From Pogostemon cablin (taxonomy: Eukaryota > Streptophyta > Magnoliopsida > Lamiales > Lamiaceae), in contig CM042962.1 of the NCBI GenBank assembly GCA_023678885.1, forward strand, positions 23,078,336-23,142,335: DNA of 64,000 bases, in the 5' to 3' direction. Shown one piece after another: positions 36,101 through 48,715 of the stretch. Under the pieces are notes generated by a model. That model made no database searches. It was not told the DNA's origin and worked only from the letters and a program-made list of their open reading frames with translations. The position numbers and the translations under genes were made by a program. Within the stretch, counting starts at the first letter, position 1. Each line of letters starts with the position of its first letter.

Positions 36101-39100
36101 AAACATGTTCTCCAACTATATTCTCATGTCTAATAACTAATTTGACCATAAAATTTGCAAGAAAATGCTCACTTCAAGGAGTTCTTGACCAGGCTCACGG
36201 AGTAGAATCAGCTCTGCACTGTGAATTTTTAGTGACTCTATGGTGCATGCTTCCTAGCATTTTAATACATTGAAAATATATTGTCAAACTATATTCTCAT
36301 GTCTAATAACTAATTTGACCATAAAATTTGCAAGAAAATGCACACTTTAAGGAGTTCTTGACATGGCTCACGGAGTAGAATCAGCTCTGTACTATGACTT
36401 TTAATGACTCAATGGTGCAAGTTTCCTAGAATTTTATACTCTAAAAACATGTTCTCCAACTATATTCTCATATATAATAACTAATTTGATCATAAAATTT
36501 GCAAGAAAATGCTCACTTCAATGAGTTCTTGACCTGGCTCATGGAGTAGAATCAGCTCTGCAATGTGTGTTTTTAGTGACTCTATGGTGCAAGTTTCCTA
36601 GCATTTTTATGCATTGAAAACATATTCTCAAACAACATTCTCTTATCTAATAACTAATTTGACCATAAAAATGACAAGAAAATGCTCACTTCAAGGAGTT
36701 TTTGACCTGGCTCACAGAGTAGAATCAGCTCTGCACTTTGAGGTTTTAGTGACTCTATGCCACAAGCATCGTAGCTTTTATATACTCTGAAAATATTTTC
36801 CCCAAACATATACTCATATCTAATAACTAATTTGACCATAAAATTGTTAAGAAAATTATCACTTCAAGGAGTTCTTTAACTTGCTCATGGCGTAAAATCA
36901 GCTCTGCACTGTGAGTTTTTAGTGACTCTATGGTGCAAGCTTCCTAGTATTTTTGTACATTGAAAACATGGTCTCAAAATATATTCTCATGTCTAATAAC
37001 TAATTTGACCATAAATATGGCAAGAAAATGCTCTCTTCAATGAGTTCTTGACCTGGCTCAAAAAGTAGAATAAGCTCTGCACTATGAGTTATTAGTGACT
37101 CCATGGTGCAAGCTTCCTAGCTTTTTCATGCTACGAAAACATATTCTCCAACTATATTCGCATGTATAATAACTAATTTGACCATAAAATTTGCAAGAAA
37201 ATGCTAACCTCAAGGAGTTCTTGACTTGGCTCGCGGAGTAGAATCAGCTTTGCAACTATGAGTTTTTAATAACTCTATGGTGCAAGCTTCCTAGAATTTT
37301 TATACATTGAAAACATCTACTCAAACTACATTCTCCTACCTAATAACTAATTTGACCATAAAAATGACATGAAAATGCTCACTTCAAGGAGTTATTGACC
37401 TAGCTCACAGAGTAGAATCAACTCTGTACTGTGAGGTTTTAGTTACTCTAAGGTACAAGCTTTGTAGCTTTTATATACTCTGAAAATATTTTCTCCAACT
37501 ATATACTCATATCTAATAACTAATTTGACCATAAAAATGGTAAGAAAATGCTCACTTCAAGGAGTTCTTTAACTTGCTCATGGAGTAGAATCAGTTCTAC
37601 ACTGTATGTTTTTAGTGACTCTATAGCGCAAGCTCCCTAGCATTTTTATACTCTAAAAACATGTTCTCCAACTATATTTTCATGTCTAATAACAGATTTG
37701 AACATAAAATTTGCATGAAAATGTTCACTTCAAGGAGTTCTTGACCTGGCTCACGGAGTAGAATCAGCTCAGCACTGTGAGTATTTAGTGACTTTATGGT
37801 GCAAGCTTCCTAGCATTTTTATACATTGAAAACATGTTCTGAAACTTTATTCTCATGTCTAATAACTAATATGACCATAAAAATGGCGAGAAAATGCTCT
37901 ATTCAAAGAGTTCTTGACGTGGCTCAAAGAGTAGAATAAGCTCTGCACTATTAGTTTTTAGTGGCTCTATGGTGCAAGCTTCCTTGCATTTTTATACTCT
38001 GAAACATGTTTTCCAACAATATTCTCATGTATAATAACTAATTTGACCATAAAATTTGCAAGAAAATGCTCATTTCAAGGAGTTATTGACTAGGCTCACG
38101 GAGTAGAATCAGCTCTGCACTGTGAGTTTTTTTAAACTCTATGGTGCAAGCTTCCAAGCATTTTTATGCATTGAAAATATCATCTCAAACTACATTCTCT
38201 TATCTAATAACTAATTTGACCATAAAAATGGCAAGAAAATGCTCACAATGTTGAATCAGCTCTGCACTGTGAGGTTTTAATGACTCCATGGCACAAGCTT
38301 CGTAGCTTTTTTATACTCTGAAAAAACATTTTCTTCAACTATACACTCATATCTAATAACTAATTTGTCCATAAAAATGGTCAGAAAATGCTCTCTTCAA
38401 GGAGTTCTTTAACTTGCTCATGGAGTAGAATCAGTTCTGCTCTGTGAGTTTTTAGTGACTCTATAGCGCAAGCTCCCTAGCATTTTTATACTCTGTAAAA
38501 ATGTTCTCCAGCTATATTCTCATGTCTAATAACTAATTTGACCATAAAATTTGTAAGAAAATGCTCAATTCAAAGAGTTCTTGACCAGGCTCACGGAGTA
38601 GAATCAGCTCTGCACTGTGAATTTTTAGTGACTCTATGGTGCATGCTTCCTAGCATTTTTATACATTTAAAATATATTGTCAAACTATATTCTCATGTCT
38701 AATAACTAATTTGACCATAAAATTTGCAAGAAAATGCACACTTTAAGGAGTTCTTGACATGGCTCACGGAGTAGAATCAGCTCTGTACTATGACTTTTAA
38801 TGACTCTATGGTGCAAGCTTCCTAGCATTTTTATACTCTAAAAACATGTTCTCCAACTATATTCTCATGTATAATAACTAATTTGACCATAAAATTTGCA
38901 AGAAAATGCTCACTTAAAGGAGTTCTTGACCTGGCTCACGGAGTAGAATCAGCTCTGCACTGTGAGTTTTTAGTGACTCTATGGTGCAAGCTTCCTAGCA
39001 TTTTTATGCATTGAAAACATATTCTCAAACAACATTCTCTTATCTAATAACTAATTTGATCATAAAAATGACAAGAAAATGCTCACTTCAAGGAGTTTTT

Positions 39101-42100
39101 GACCGGCTCACAGAGTAGAATAAACTCTGCACTTTGAGGTTTTAGTGACTCTATGCCTCAAGCATCGTAGCTTTTATATACTCTGAAAATATTTTCTCCA
39201 AACATATACTCATATCTAATAACTAATTTGACCATAAAATTGTTAAGAAAATTCTCACTTCAATGAGTTTTTTAACTTGCTCATGGCGTAGAATAAGCTC
39301 TGCACTGTGAGTTTTTTGTGACTCTATGGTGCAAGCTTCCTAGTATTTTTTACATTGAAAACATGGTCTCAAACTATATTCTAATGTCTAGTAACTAATT
39401 TGACCATAAATATGGCAAGAAAATGCTCTCTTCAAGGAGTTCTTTAACTTGCTCATGGAGTAGAATCAGTTCTGCTCTGTGAGTTTTTAGTGACTCTATA
39501 GCGCAAGCTCCCTAGCATTTTTATACTCTGTAAAAATGTTCTCCAGCTATATTCTCATGTCTAATAACTAATTTGACCATAAAATTTTTAAGAAAATGCT
39601 CAATTCAAAGAGTTCTTGACCAGGCTCACGGAGTAGAATCAGCTCTGCACTGTGAATTTTTAGTGACTCTATGGTGCATGCTTCCTAGCATTTTTATACA
39701 TTTAAAATATATTGTCAAACTATATTCTCATGTCTAATAACTAATTTGACCATAAAATTTGCAAGAAAATGCACACTTTAAGGAGTTCTTGACATGGCTC
39801 ACGGAGTAGAATCAGCTCTGTACTATGACTTTTAATGACTCTATGGTGCAAGCTTCCTAGCATTTTTATACTCTAAAAACATGTTCTCCAACTATATTCT
39901 CATGTATAATAACTAATTTGACCATAAAATTTGCAAGAAAATGCTCACTTAAAGGAGTTCTTGACCTGGCTCACGGAGTAGAATCAGCTCTGCACTGTGA
40001 GTTTTTAGTGACTCTATGGTGCAAGCTTCCTAGCATTTTTATGCATTGAAAACATATTCTCAAACAACATTCTCTTATCTAATAACTAATTTGATCATAA
40101 AAATGACAAGAAAATGCTCACTTCAAGGAGTTTTTGACCGGCTCACAGAGTAGAATAAACTCTGCACTTTGAGGTTTTAGTGACTCTATGCCTCAAGCAT
40201 CGTAGCTTTTATATACTCTGAAAATATTTTCTCCAAACATATACTCATATCTAATAACTAATTTGACCATAAAATTGTTAAGAAAATTCTCACTTCAATG
40301 AGTTTTTTAACTTGCTCATGGCGTAGAATAAGCTCTGCACTGTGAGTTTTTTGTGACTCTATGGTGCAAGCTTCCTAGTATTTTTTACATTGAAAACATG
40401 GTCTCAAACTATATTCTAATGTCTAGTAACTAATTTGACCATAAATATGGCAAGAAAATGCTCTCTTCAATGAGTTCTTGACCTGGCTCAAAGAGTAGAA
40501 TAAGCTCTGCACTATGAGTTATTAGTGACTCCATGGTGCAAGCTTCCTTGCTTTTTCATACTATGAAAACATATTCTCCAACTATATTCGCATGTATAAT
40601 AACTAATTTGACCATAAAATTTGCAAGAAAATGCTAACCTCAAGGAGTTCTTGACTTGGCTCGCGGAGTAGAATCAACTTTGCACTATGAGTTTTTAATA
40701 ACTCTATGGTGCAAGCTTCCTAGAATTTTTATACACAGAAAACATCTACTCAAACTACATTCTCCTATCTAATAACTAATTTGACCATAAAAATGTCAAG
40801 AAAAATGCTCACTTTAAGGAGTTCTTTACCTAGCTCACAGAGTATAATCAACTCTGTACTGTGAGGTTTTAGTTACTCTATGGCACAAGCTTTGTAGCTT
40901 TTATATACTCTGAAAATATTTTCTCCAACTATATACTCATATCTAATAAAAAAAATTTGACCATAGAAATGGTAAGAAAATGCTCACTTCAAGGAGTTCT
41001 TTAACTTGATCATGGAGTAGAATCAGTTCTACACTGTGTGTTTTTAGTGACTCTATAGCGCAAGGTCCCTAGCATTTTTATACTCTGAAAACATGTTCTC
41101 CAACTATATTTTCATGTCTAATAACAGATTTGAACAAAAAATTTGCATGAAAATGTTCACTTCAAGGAGTTCTTGACCTGGCTCACGGAGTAGAATCAGC
41201 TCAGCACTGTGAGTATTTAGTGACTCTATGGTGCAAGCTTCCTAGCATTTTTATACATTGAAAACATGTTCTGAAACTTTATTCTCATGTCTAATAACTA
41301 ATATGACCATAAAAATGGCGAGAAAATGCTCTATTCAAGGAGTTCTTGACGTGGCTCAAAGAGTAGAATAAGCTCTGCACTATGAGTTTTTAGTGACTCT
41401 ATGGTGCAAGCTTCCTTGCATTTTTATACTCTGAAAACATGTTTTCCAACTATATTCTCATGTATAAAAACTAATTTGACCATAAAATTTGCAAGAAAAT
41501 GCTCACTTCAAGGAGTTCTTGACCTGGCTCATGGAGTAGAATCAGCTTTGCACTGTGAGTTTTTTGAGACTCTATGGTGCAAGCTTCCATGAATTTTTAT
41601 GCATTGAAAATATCATCTCAAACTACATTCTCTTATCTAATAACTAATTTGACCATAAAAATGGCAAGAAAATGCTCACAAAGTTGAATCAGCTCTGCAC
41701 TGTGAGGTTTTAGTGACTCTATGGCACAAGCTTCGTCGATTTTTTATACTCTGAAAACATTTTCTTCAACTATACACTCATATCTAATAACTAATTTGTC
41801 CATAAAAATGGTAAGAAAATGCTCTTTTCAAGGAGTTCTTTAACTTGCTCATGGAGTAGAATCAGTTCTGCACTGTGAGTTTTTAGTGACTCTATAGCGC
41901 AAGCTCCCTAGCATTTTTATATTCTGTAAACATGTTCTCCAACTATATTATCATATATCTAATAACTAATTTGACCATAAAATTTGCAAGAAAATGCTCA
42001 CTTCAAGGAGTTCTTGACTAGGCTCACGGAGTAGAATCAGCTCTGCACTGTGAAATTTTAGTGACTCTATGGTGCATGCTTCCTAGCATTTTTATATATT

Positions 42101-45100
42101 GAAAATATATTGTCAAACTATATTCTCATGTCTAATAACTAATTTGAACATAAAATTTGCCAGAAAATGCACACTTTAAGGGGTTCTTGACATGGTTCAC
42201 GGAGTAGAATCAGCTCTGTACTATGACTTTTAATGACTCTATGGTGCAAGCTTCCTAGCATTTTTATACTCTAAAAACATGTTCTCCAACTATATTCCCA
42301 TGTATAATTACTAATTTGACCATAAAATTTGCAAGAAAATGCTCACTTCAAGGAGTTCTTGACCTGGCTCAAGGAGTAGAATCAGCTCTGCACTGTGAGT
42401 TTTTAGTGACTCTATGGTGCAAGCTTCCTAACATTTTTATACATTGAAAACATATTCTCAAACAACATTCTCTTATCTAATAACTAATTTGACCATAAAA
42501 ATGACAAGAAAATGCTCACTTCAAGGAGTTTTTGACCTGGCTCATGAAGTAGGATCAGCTCTGCACTTTGAGGTTTTAGTGACTCTATGCCACAAGTATC
42601 GTAGCTTTTATATACTCTGAAAATATTTTCTCCAACTATATACTCATATCTAATAACTAATTTGACCATAAAATTGTTAAGAAAATTCTCACTTCAAGGA
42701 GTTCTTTAACTTGCTCATGGAGTAGAATCAGCTCTGCACTGTGAGTTTTTAGTGACTCTATAGCGCAAGCTCCCTAACATTTTTATACTCAGAAAACATG
42801 TTCTCCAACTATATTCTCATGTCTAATAACTAATTTGACCATAAAACTTTCAAGAAAATGTTCACTTCAAGGAGTTCTTGATCTGGCTCACGGAGTAAAA
42901 TCAACTCTGCACTGTGATTTTTTAGTGACTCTATGGTGCAAGCTTCCTAGCATTTTTATACATAGAAAACATGTTCTCAAACTCTATTCTCATGTATAAT
43001 AACTAATTTGACCATAAAAAATGGCTAGAAAATGCCCTCTTTAAGGAGTTTTTGACCTGGCTCACAGAGTAGAATAAGCTCTGCACTATGAGTGTTTAGT
43101 GACTCTATGGTACAAGCTTTCCAGCATTTTTAAACTTTGAAAATAATTTCTCCAACTATATTCTCTTGTATAATAACTAGTTTGACCATAAAATTTGCAA
43201 GAAAAAGCACTTCAAGGAGTTCTTAACTTGGCTCACGGAGTAGAATCAGCTCTGCTCTATGAGTTTTTAGTGACTCTATGGCGCAAGCTCCGTAGTAGTT
43301 ATATAATCAAAAAATATTTCTCCAACTATATTTGCATGTCTAATAAATAATTTGACCATAAAAACGAAAAGAAAATGCTCACTTCAAGCACTTCTTGACT
43401 AGGCTCAAATAATACAATAAGCTATACACAGTGAGTTTTAGTGGCTTTATGGCGTAAGCTTCCTTGAATTTTTATACTCTGAAAATACATTTTCCAACTA
43501 TATTCTCATGTCTAATAACTAATTTGACCATAAAATTGGCAAGAAAATGCTCACTTTAAGGAGTTCTTGACCTGGCTCACAGAGTAGAATCAGCTCTGCA
43601 CTATGACATTTAGTGACTCTATGGAGCAAGCTTCCTAGCATTTATATACTCTAAAAACATATTTTCCAACTATATTCTAATGTATAATGACTAATTTGAC
43701 CATAAAATTTGCAAGAAAATGCTCACTTCCAGGAATTCTTTACTTGGCTCACGGAGTTATTGAATCAGCTCTTAAATGTGAGTTTTTAGTGACTCGATGG
43801 TGCAAGCTTCCTAGCATATTTATACATTGAAAACACATTCTAAAACAATATTCTCATGTCTAATAACTAATTTGACCATAAATATGGCAAGAAAATACTC
43901 TCTTCAAGGAGTTCTTGACCTAACTCACATAGTAGAATAAGCTCTGCACTATTACTTTTTAGTGACTCTATGGTGCAAGCTTCCTAGCATTTATATACTC
44001 TGAAAACATGTTCTCCAACTATATTCTCATGTATAATAACTAATTTGACCATAAAATTTGCAAGAAAATGCTCACTTCAAGGAGTTCTTGACCTTGCTCA
44101 CGGATTAGAGTCAGCTTTGCACTGTGACTTTTTAGTGACTCTATGGTGCAAGCTTCCTTGCATTTTTATACATTGAAAACATCTTCTCAAACTACATTCT
44201 CCTATCTAATAACTAATTTGACCATAAAAATGCCAAGAAAATGGTCACTTCAAGGAGTTCTTGATCTGGCTCACAGGGTAGAATCAGTTATGCACTGTGA
44301 GGTTTTAGTGACTATATGGCACAAGCTTCACAACTTTTACATACTCTGAAAATATTTTCTCCAACTATATGCTCATATCTAATAACTAATTTGACCAAAA
44401 AATCGTCAGAAAATGCTCAATTCAAGGAGTACGTTAACTTGCTCATGGAGTAGAATCAGCTCTACACTGTGAGCTTTTAGTGACTCTATAGCGCAGCTCC
44501 CTAGCATTTTTATACTCTGAAAACATATTCTCAAACTATATTTTCATGTCTAATAACTAATTTGACCATAAAATTTGCAAGGAATGCTCACTTCAAGGAG
44601 TTCTTGACCTGGCTTACGGAGTAGAATCAGCTCTGCACTGTGAGGTTTTAGTAACTCAATGGTGTATGCTTCCTAGCATTTCTCAAACTACATTCTCTTG
44701 TATAATAACTAATTTGACCATAAAAATGGCTTGAAAATGCTCACTTTTAGGTGTTCTTGACCTGGCTCATAGTGTAGAATCAGCTCTGCACTGTGAGTTT
44801 TTAGTGACTGTAGGGCGCAAGCTTCGTAGCTTTTATTACTCTGAAAATATTTTCTCCAACTATATACTCATATCTAATAAATAATTTGACCATAAAAATG
44901 GTAATAAAATGCTCATTTCAAAGAGTTCTTGACCTGGCTCATGGAGTAGAATCAGCTCTGCACTATGAGTTTTTAGTGGCTCTATGGTGCAATCTTCCTA
45001 GCATTTTTATACTCTAAAAACATGTTCTACAACTATATTTTCACGTCTAATAACTAATTTGACCATAAAAATGGCAAGAAAATGCCTACTTCAAGGTGTT

Positions 45101-46106
45101 CTTGACCTGGCTCACAGAGCAGAATCAGCTATGCATTGTGAGTTTTTAGTGACTCAATGGTGCAAGCTTTCTAGTATTTTGATACTCTATAAATATATTC
45201 TCCAACTATATTCCCATGTCTAATAACTAATTTGACCATAAAATTTGCAAGAAAATGCCCACTTTAAGGAGTTCTTGACCAGGATCACGGAGTAGAATCA
45301 ACTCTGCACTGTGAGTTTTTAGTGACTCTATGGTGGAAGCTTCCTATCATTTTAATACTCTGAAACATGTTCTCCAACTATATTCTATTGTCTAATAACT
45401 AATTTGACCATAAAATTTGCAAGAAAATGTTCAGTTCAAGGAGTTCTAGACCTGGCTCACGAAGTAAAATTAGTTCTGCACTTTGAGTTTTTAGTGACTC
45501 TATGGTGCAAGCTTCCTAGCATTTTTAAACATTGAAAACATGTTCTCAAAATATATTCTCATGGCTAATAACTAATTTTACCATAAAATTGGCAAGAAAA
45601 TGCTCACTTTCAGGAGTTCTTGACCTAGTTCACAGAGTAGAATAAGCTCTGCACTATGAGTTTTTAATGACTCTATGGTGCAAGCTTCCTGGCATTTTTA
45701 TACTCTGAAAACATGTTCTCTAACTATATTCTCATGTATAATAACTAATTTGACCGTAAAATTTGCAAGAAAATGCTCACTTCAAAGAGTTCTTGACCTG
45801 GCTAGCGGAGTAGAATTAGATATGCACTGTGAGTTTTTAGTGACTCTATGGTGCAAGCTTCCTAGCATTTTTATGCACTGAAAACATCTACTCAAACTAC
45901 ATTCTCTTATCTAATAACTAATTTGACCATAAAAATGGCAAGAAAATGCTTACTTCAAGGAGTTCTTGACCTGGCTCACATAGTAGAATTAGCTCTTCAC
46001 TGTGAGGTTTTAGTGACTCTATAGCACAAGCTTCGTAGCTTTTATATACTCTGAAAACATTTTCTGCAACTATATACTCATATCTAATAACTAATTTGAC
46101 CATAAA
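33177..46106. repeat. ~173-bp satellite array, segment 4, with higher-order repeats
   Basis: About 75 monomers. Long blocks recur in the same order. The variant acattgaaaacatggtctc is at 34219, 36957, 39352 and 40387. A monomer lacking ~31 bp (gctcacaaag/gctcacaatg) is at 35501, 38241 and 41674. Block spacings are about 2.74, 2.39 and 1.035 kb. The right ~4.5 kb matches 1-4523 at an offset near 41.4-41.6 kb. No genes; open frames such as 41401-41592 are monomer readings. Confidence 0.95.
38391..40460. repeat. 1035-bp higher-order unit, two near-identical tandem copies
   Basis: 38391-39425 and 39426-40460 are almost identical over their whole length (six monomers, 6 x 172.5 bp), including private variants such as ctctgtaaaaatgttc at 38491 and 39526 and gaataaactctgc. 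They are far more alike than neighbouring monomers are to each other, so this is the most recent exchange event visible in the array. Confidence 0.92.
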
Positions 46107-46282
46107 CAGCAACGTGAGAATCAACAGCGAAATGATGGTCGTGGTAAGCAGCAAGCTGATCAGCAGCAATCGGTCCGTTATCAGCACAGGAATGATGTTC
46201 GAGATAAACAGCGAGCAGATCATCTCAAACTGATCAGAACCAGCAATTTGAACAGCATCAACAACATGGTCAGCAGGCCTTT

Positions 46283-46630
46283 ATGCATTCAGATCAGCGT
46301 GATAATCATGTACACCAGATGAAGGATGCTGATTTTAATCAACATGTATACCGGCGGGAAGATTCTTTGGATGCCCCTCCGGTGCCTCTCACAAATCGTT
46401 TTGGAGTTCTCTTATCCAAAGACACTGAAGCTTTGAATGTTACAAAATTTCTTGATGAGACGATTCGGCTTGTGGAGCAGCACATGGAGTTACAAGGTGA
46501 TGATGATAATGAATGTAATGATGGTAATGTTTCTCCAATCTCTCGTGTGCAGCCGGATGACAACTATGGCTTTATTCACTCAAATACGAGCAGGCATTCT
46601 CGTACTATGTATTTTACTACCCGACAATAG
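46283..46630 (+). pseudogene. LINE ORF1 C-terminal remnant, copy 2
   Basis: 115 codons ending in a tag at 46628-46630, clearly homologous to 4736-5047 and extended at the N-terminus (MHSDQRDNHVHQMKDADF). Acidic segment GDDDNECNDG conserved. No recognised domain; identity as the ORF1 tail is inferred from its place directly before the endonuclease ORF. Confidence 0.6.
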
Positions 46631-46689
46631 TGGGGGTAAGTGGAGAATCTTACAAAGCCGCCGAAGCACGGCTCTACGAGGAGTGCATA

Positions 46690-47539
46690 ATGATTTGCCT
46701 CTTTTGGAGTATTCAGGGCATGGGGAACTCGATGTCGGCTCTCAAAACTTTATGTCATAGACATCAACCTGTGTGGCTTGCTCTTGCAGAGCCAAAGGTT
46801 CGTCCTTCTCCCTCATTGATTCATAATTGGCAAAGTATAGATTTTCGTTTTGTTGCTCACAATGATAGAGGTAACATGTGTCCAAACATTTGGGTTTTTT
46901 TATCTTGATCAGCTTGTTTCGAATGTTGTAGTGGTTTTCATGTCTGATCAGATTATTATGCTTGATTTTTTGTATGATCGTGTTTCTTATCACTTGGGTT
47001 ATGTTCATGCTGCTGGTTCCTATATTGCTCATAGGACATTATGGTTGGATATTGTAGCTTTGATTGCCCCGAATATGATTGTTATTGATGATTTTAATTG
47101 TACAATGGGCGATCATGAGAGGAGTACTCATTCTAGATACTCGGGTTTGGGTTCTGCTGAATTTAGAAAATTTTTGAGTGATTGTGGTCTGCATGATAAG
47201 GATATCAGTGGCTCTAAATACACTTGGACGAGGCGTGTTATGGGCAGGGGTCTTAGTGCCTCTAGAATTGATAGGGCTTTGGTTTCTGAGGGATCTCTTG
47301 AACTTTGGGATAATATTTCCTTTGTGGCGCTTCTCAGGCATAGTTCGGATCATAATCCTGTATTGCTAACTTTTTCTAGTAATTTGTGGCATGTTCAATG
47401 CCCTTTCAGATTTCAAAATATATGGCATTCTGATATGGATTTTTTCATCTTAGTGGCTACATCGTGGGGGAAAGGGATTATGGCTCCCAATCCTATAAAG
47501 ACCTTTGAAAGGTTTTTGAAAGGGATTTCAAAAAAATGA
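46690..47539 (+). pseudogene. LINE ORF2 endonuclease, copy 2
   Basis: ORF2 starts at the ATG at 46690 (MICLFWSIQGMGNS). One frameshift near 46900, in a T run, separates it from the long frame 46850-47539. That frame contains IDDFNCTMGDHERS, YTWTRRVMGRG, SRIDRALV and SSDHNPVLL, the four hallmark motifs of the EEP endonuclease of plant LINEs, including the catalytic histidine in SDHNP. Apart from the frameshift the domain is better preserved than in copy 1. After PNPI the natural linker is deleted and replaced by a 39-bp filler reading KTFERFLKGISKK, then a stop. Confidence 0.87.
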
Positions 47540-48394
47540 CATATCTGTCATTTCCCGACATGTTGTGGATTATTATATAGACCTTTTTAGTACTCCTGTT
47601 GATGCCCCAAATTGGTCTTTGCTTGGTTTTGTTAATCAGTTTGTTTCAGCGGAGGAGAATTCTATTTTGATTCGTAAGCCTGATGACCTTGAAATTAAAA
47701 CGACTGTTTTTAATCTTTCTCCTGAAAGCTCTCCAGGACCTGATGGATTTGGGGGCTCTTTTTCCCAGGCTGCTTGGCATATTATTTAGGAGGACCTTTG
47801 TATTGCTGTCAGGTAAATTTTTCTTACTGGGTTCATTCCTGATGGGGTGAATGCAAATTTTGTTACTTTGATTGCGAAACATGAGGGTGCTAATCGTGTG
47901 GAGGAATTTCGTCCTATTAATATGTCTAATTTTTTCTTTAAAATTCTCACCAAAATTCTTGCTTCACGCTTGGGGACTATTCTTCATAAACGCCTTGGTG
48001 AGCATCAGTATGGGTTTGTGCCTGGTCGTAGTCTTCATCATTGTATTGCTAATGCCTCTGAGTCGTTTAACAATCTGGATATTTCTTCTCTAGGTAGTGT
48101 TGCGCTCAAAATTGACATTAGAAAAGCCTTTGATACTCTTAGATGGGACTTCCTTATTGAATGTTTAGGACGTATGGGTTTTTCTGCGCAGTTCATGGTC
48201 TTGCTTAGGGGTATTTTTGCTTCTGCTAAGATTTCAGTGCTTATTAATGGCTCTCCACAGGGTTATTTTTGTTGTGGTAGGGGAGTGAGACAGGGTGATC
48301 CTCTTTCACCTCTCCTGTTTTGTTTAGTTGAGAAAATCTTAGTCTTTGGTTGCTTCATTTTATGGATAACAAGAGGTTTTTTTCGTGTTGCTAT
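47540..48394 (+). pseudogene. LINE ORF2 RT, copy 2, truncated before YADD
   Basis: 47565-47789 contains the pre-RT region with SPESSPGPDGFGGSFSQAAW. A stop/frameshift near 47789 follows, then 47847-48394 is open: VTLIAKHEGANRVEEFRPIN, GEHQYGFVPGRSLHHCI, LKIDIRKAFDTLRWDFL (motif A) and RQGDPLSPLLF. It breaks off within the segment just before YADD, so the catalytic box is missing. The downstream 40 or so codons in the same frame are Copia leader, not protein. Confidence 0.87.
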
Positions 48395-48715
48395 ACAAAC
48401 CCGAACATTTACAAGAGGAAGGCCTATTGCCAACACGCAAGTTTACTCACATCACTTACAAACCAATAATGGAGGCTGCGGAAATTATTTACCAATCCCC
48501 TCTCCCACTTAATTATTTAACACCGAGGGTTTTTACATGCATATAATATTCTGATATAATACGCAACCTAGCATGCCCTATTACGACACATAAGACAGTA
48601 AATCACAAAAAATCATGCATAACATATACAACAATAATTAGATAATTAAATCAATTATGATAGTTATATATCAGCAAATTCGATTGTTTGCCACCAAGCA
48701 CGAATACGGGCAACG

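Larger units (their letters stand above)
46107..48394 (+). mobile_element. Second LINE copy, duplicated with its satellite flank, 3'-truncated
   Basis: Starts at the same satellite base and the same internal LINE base as the copy at 4524 (cagcaacgtgagaatc after accataaa). It contains the ORF1 tail, endonuclease and RT up to just before the YADD box, then stops at gtgttgctat, where minus-strand Copia leader sequence begins. Compared with copy 1 it retains 43 bp and 17 bp that copy 1 lost. It has lost ~350 bp of linker (replaced by a 39-bp filler at 47498-47536). Confidence 0.92.

Noticed and set aside
1..46106. CENP-B-box-like motif in the satellite
   Set aside because: I found no convincing match to the ttcg....a..cggg pattern in the monomers; the ttcgtagc block of one monomer type lacks the rest.
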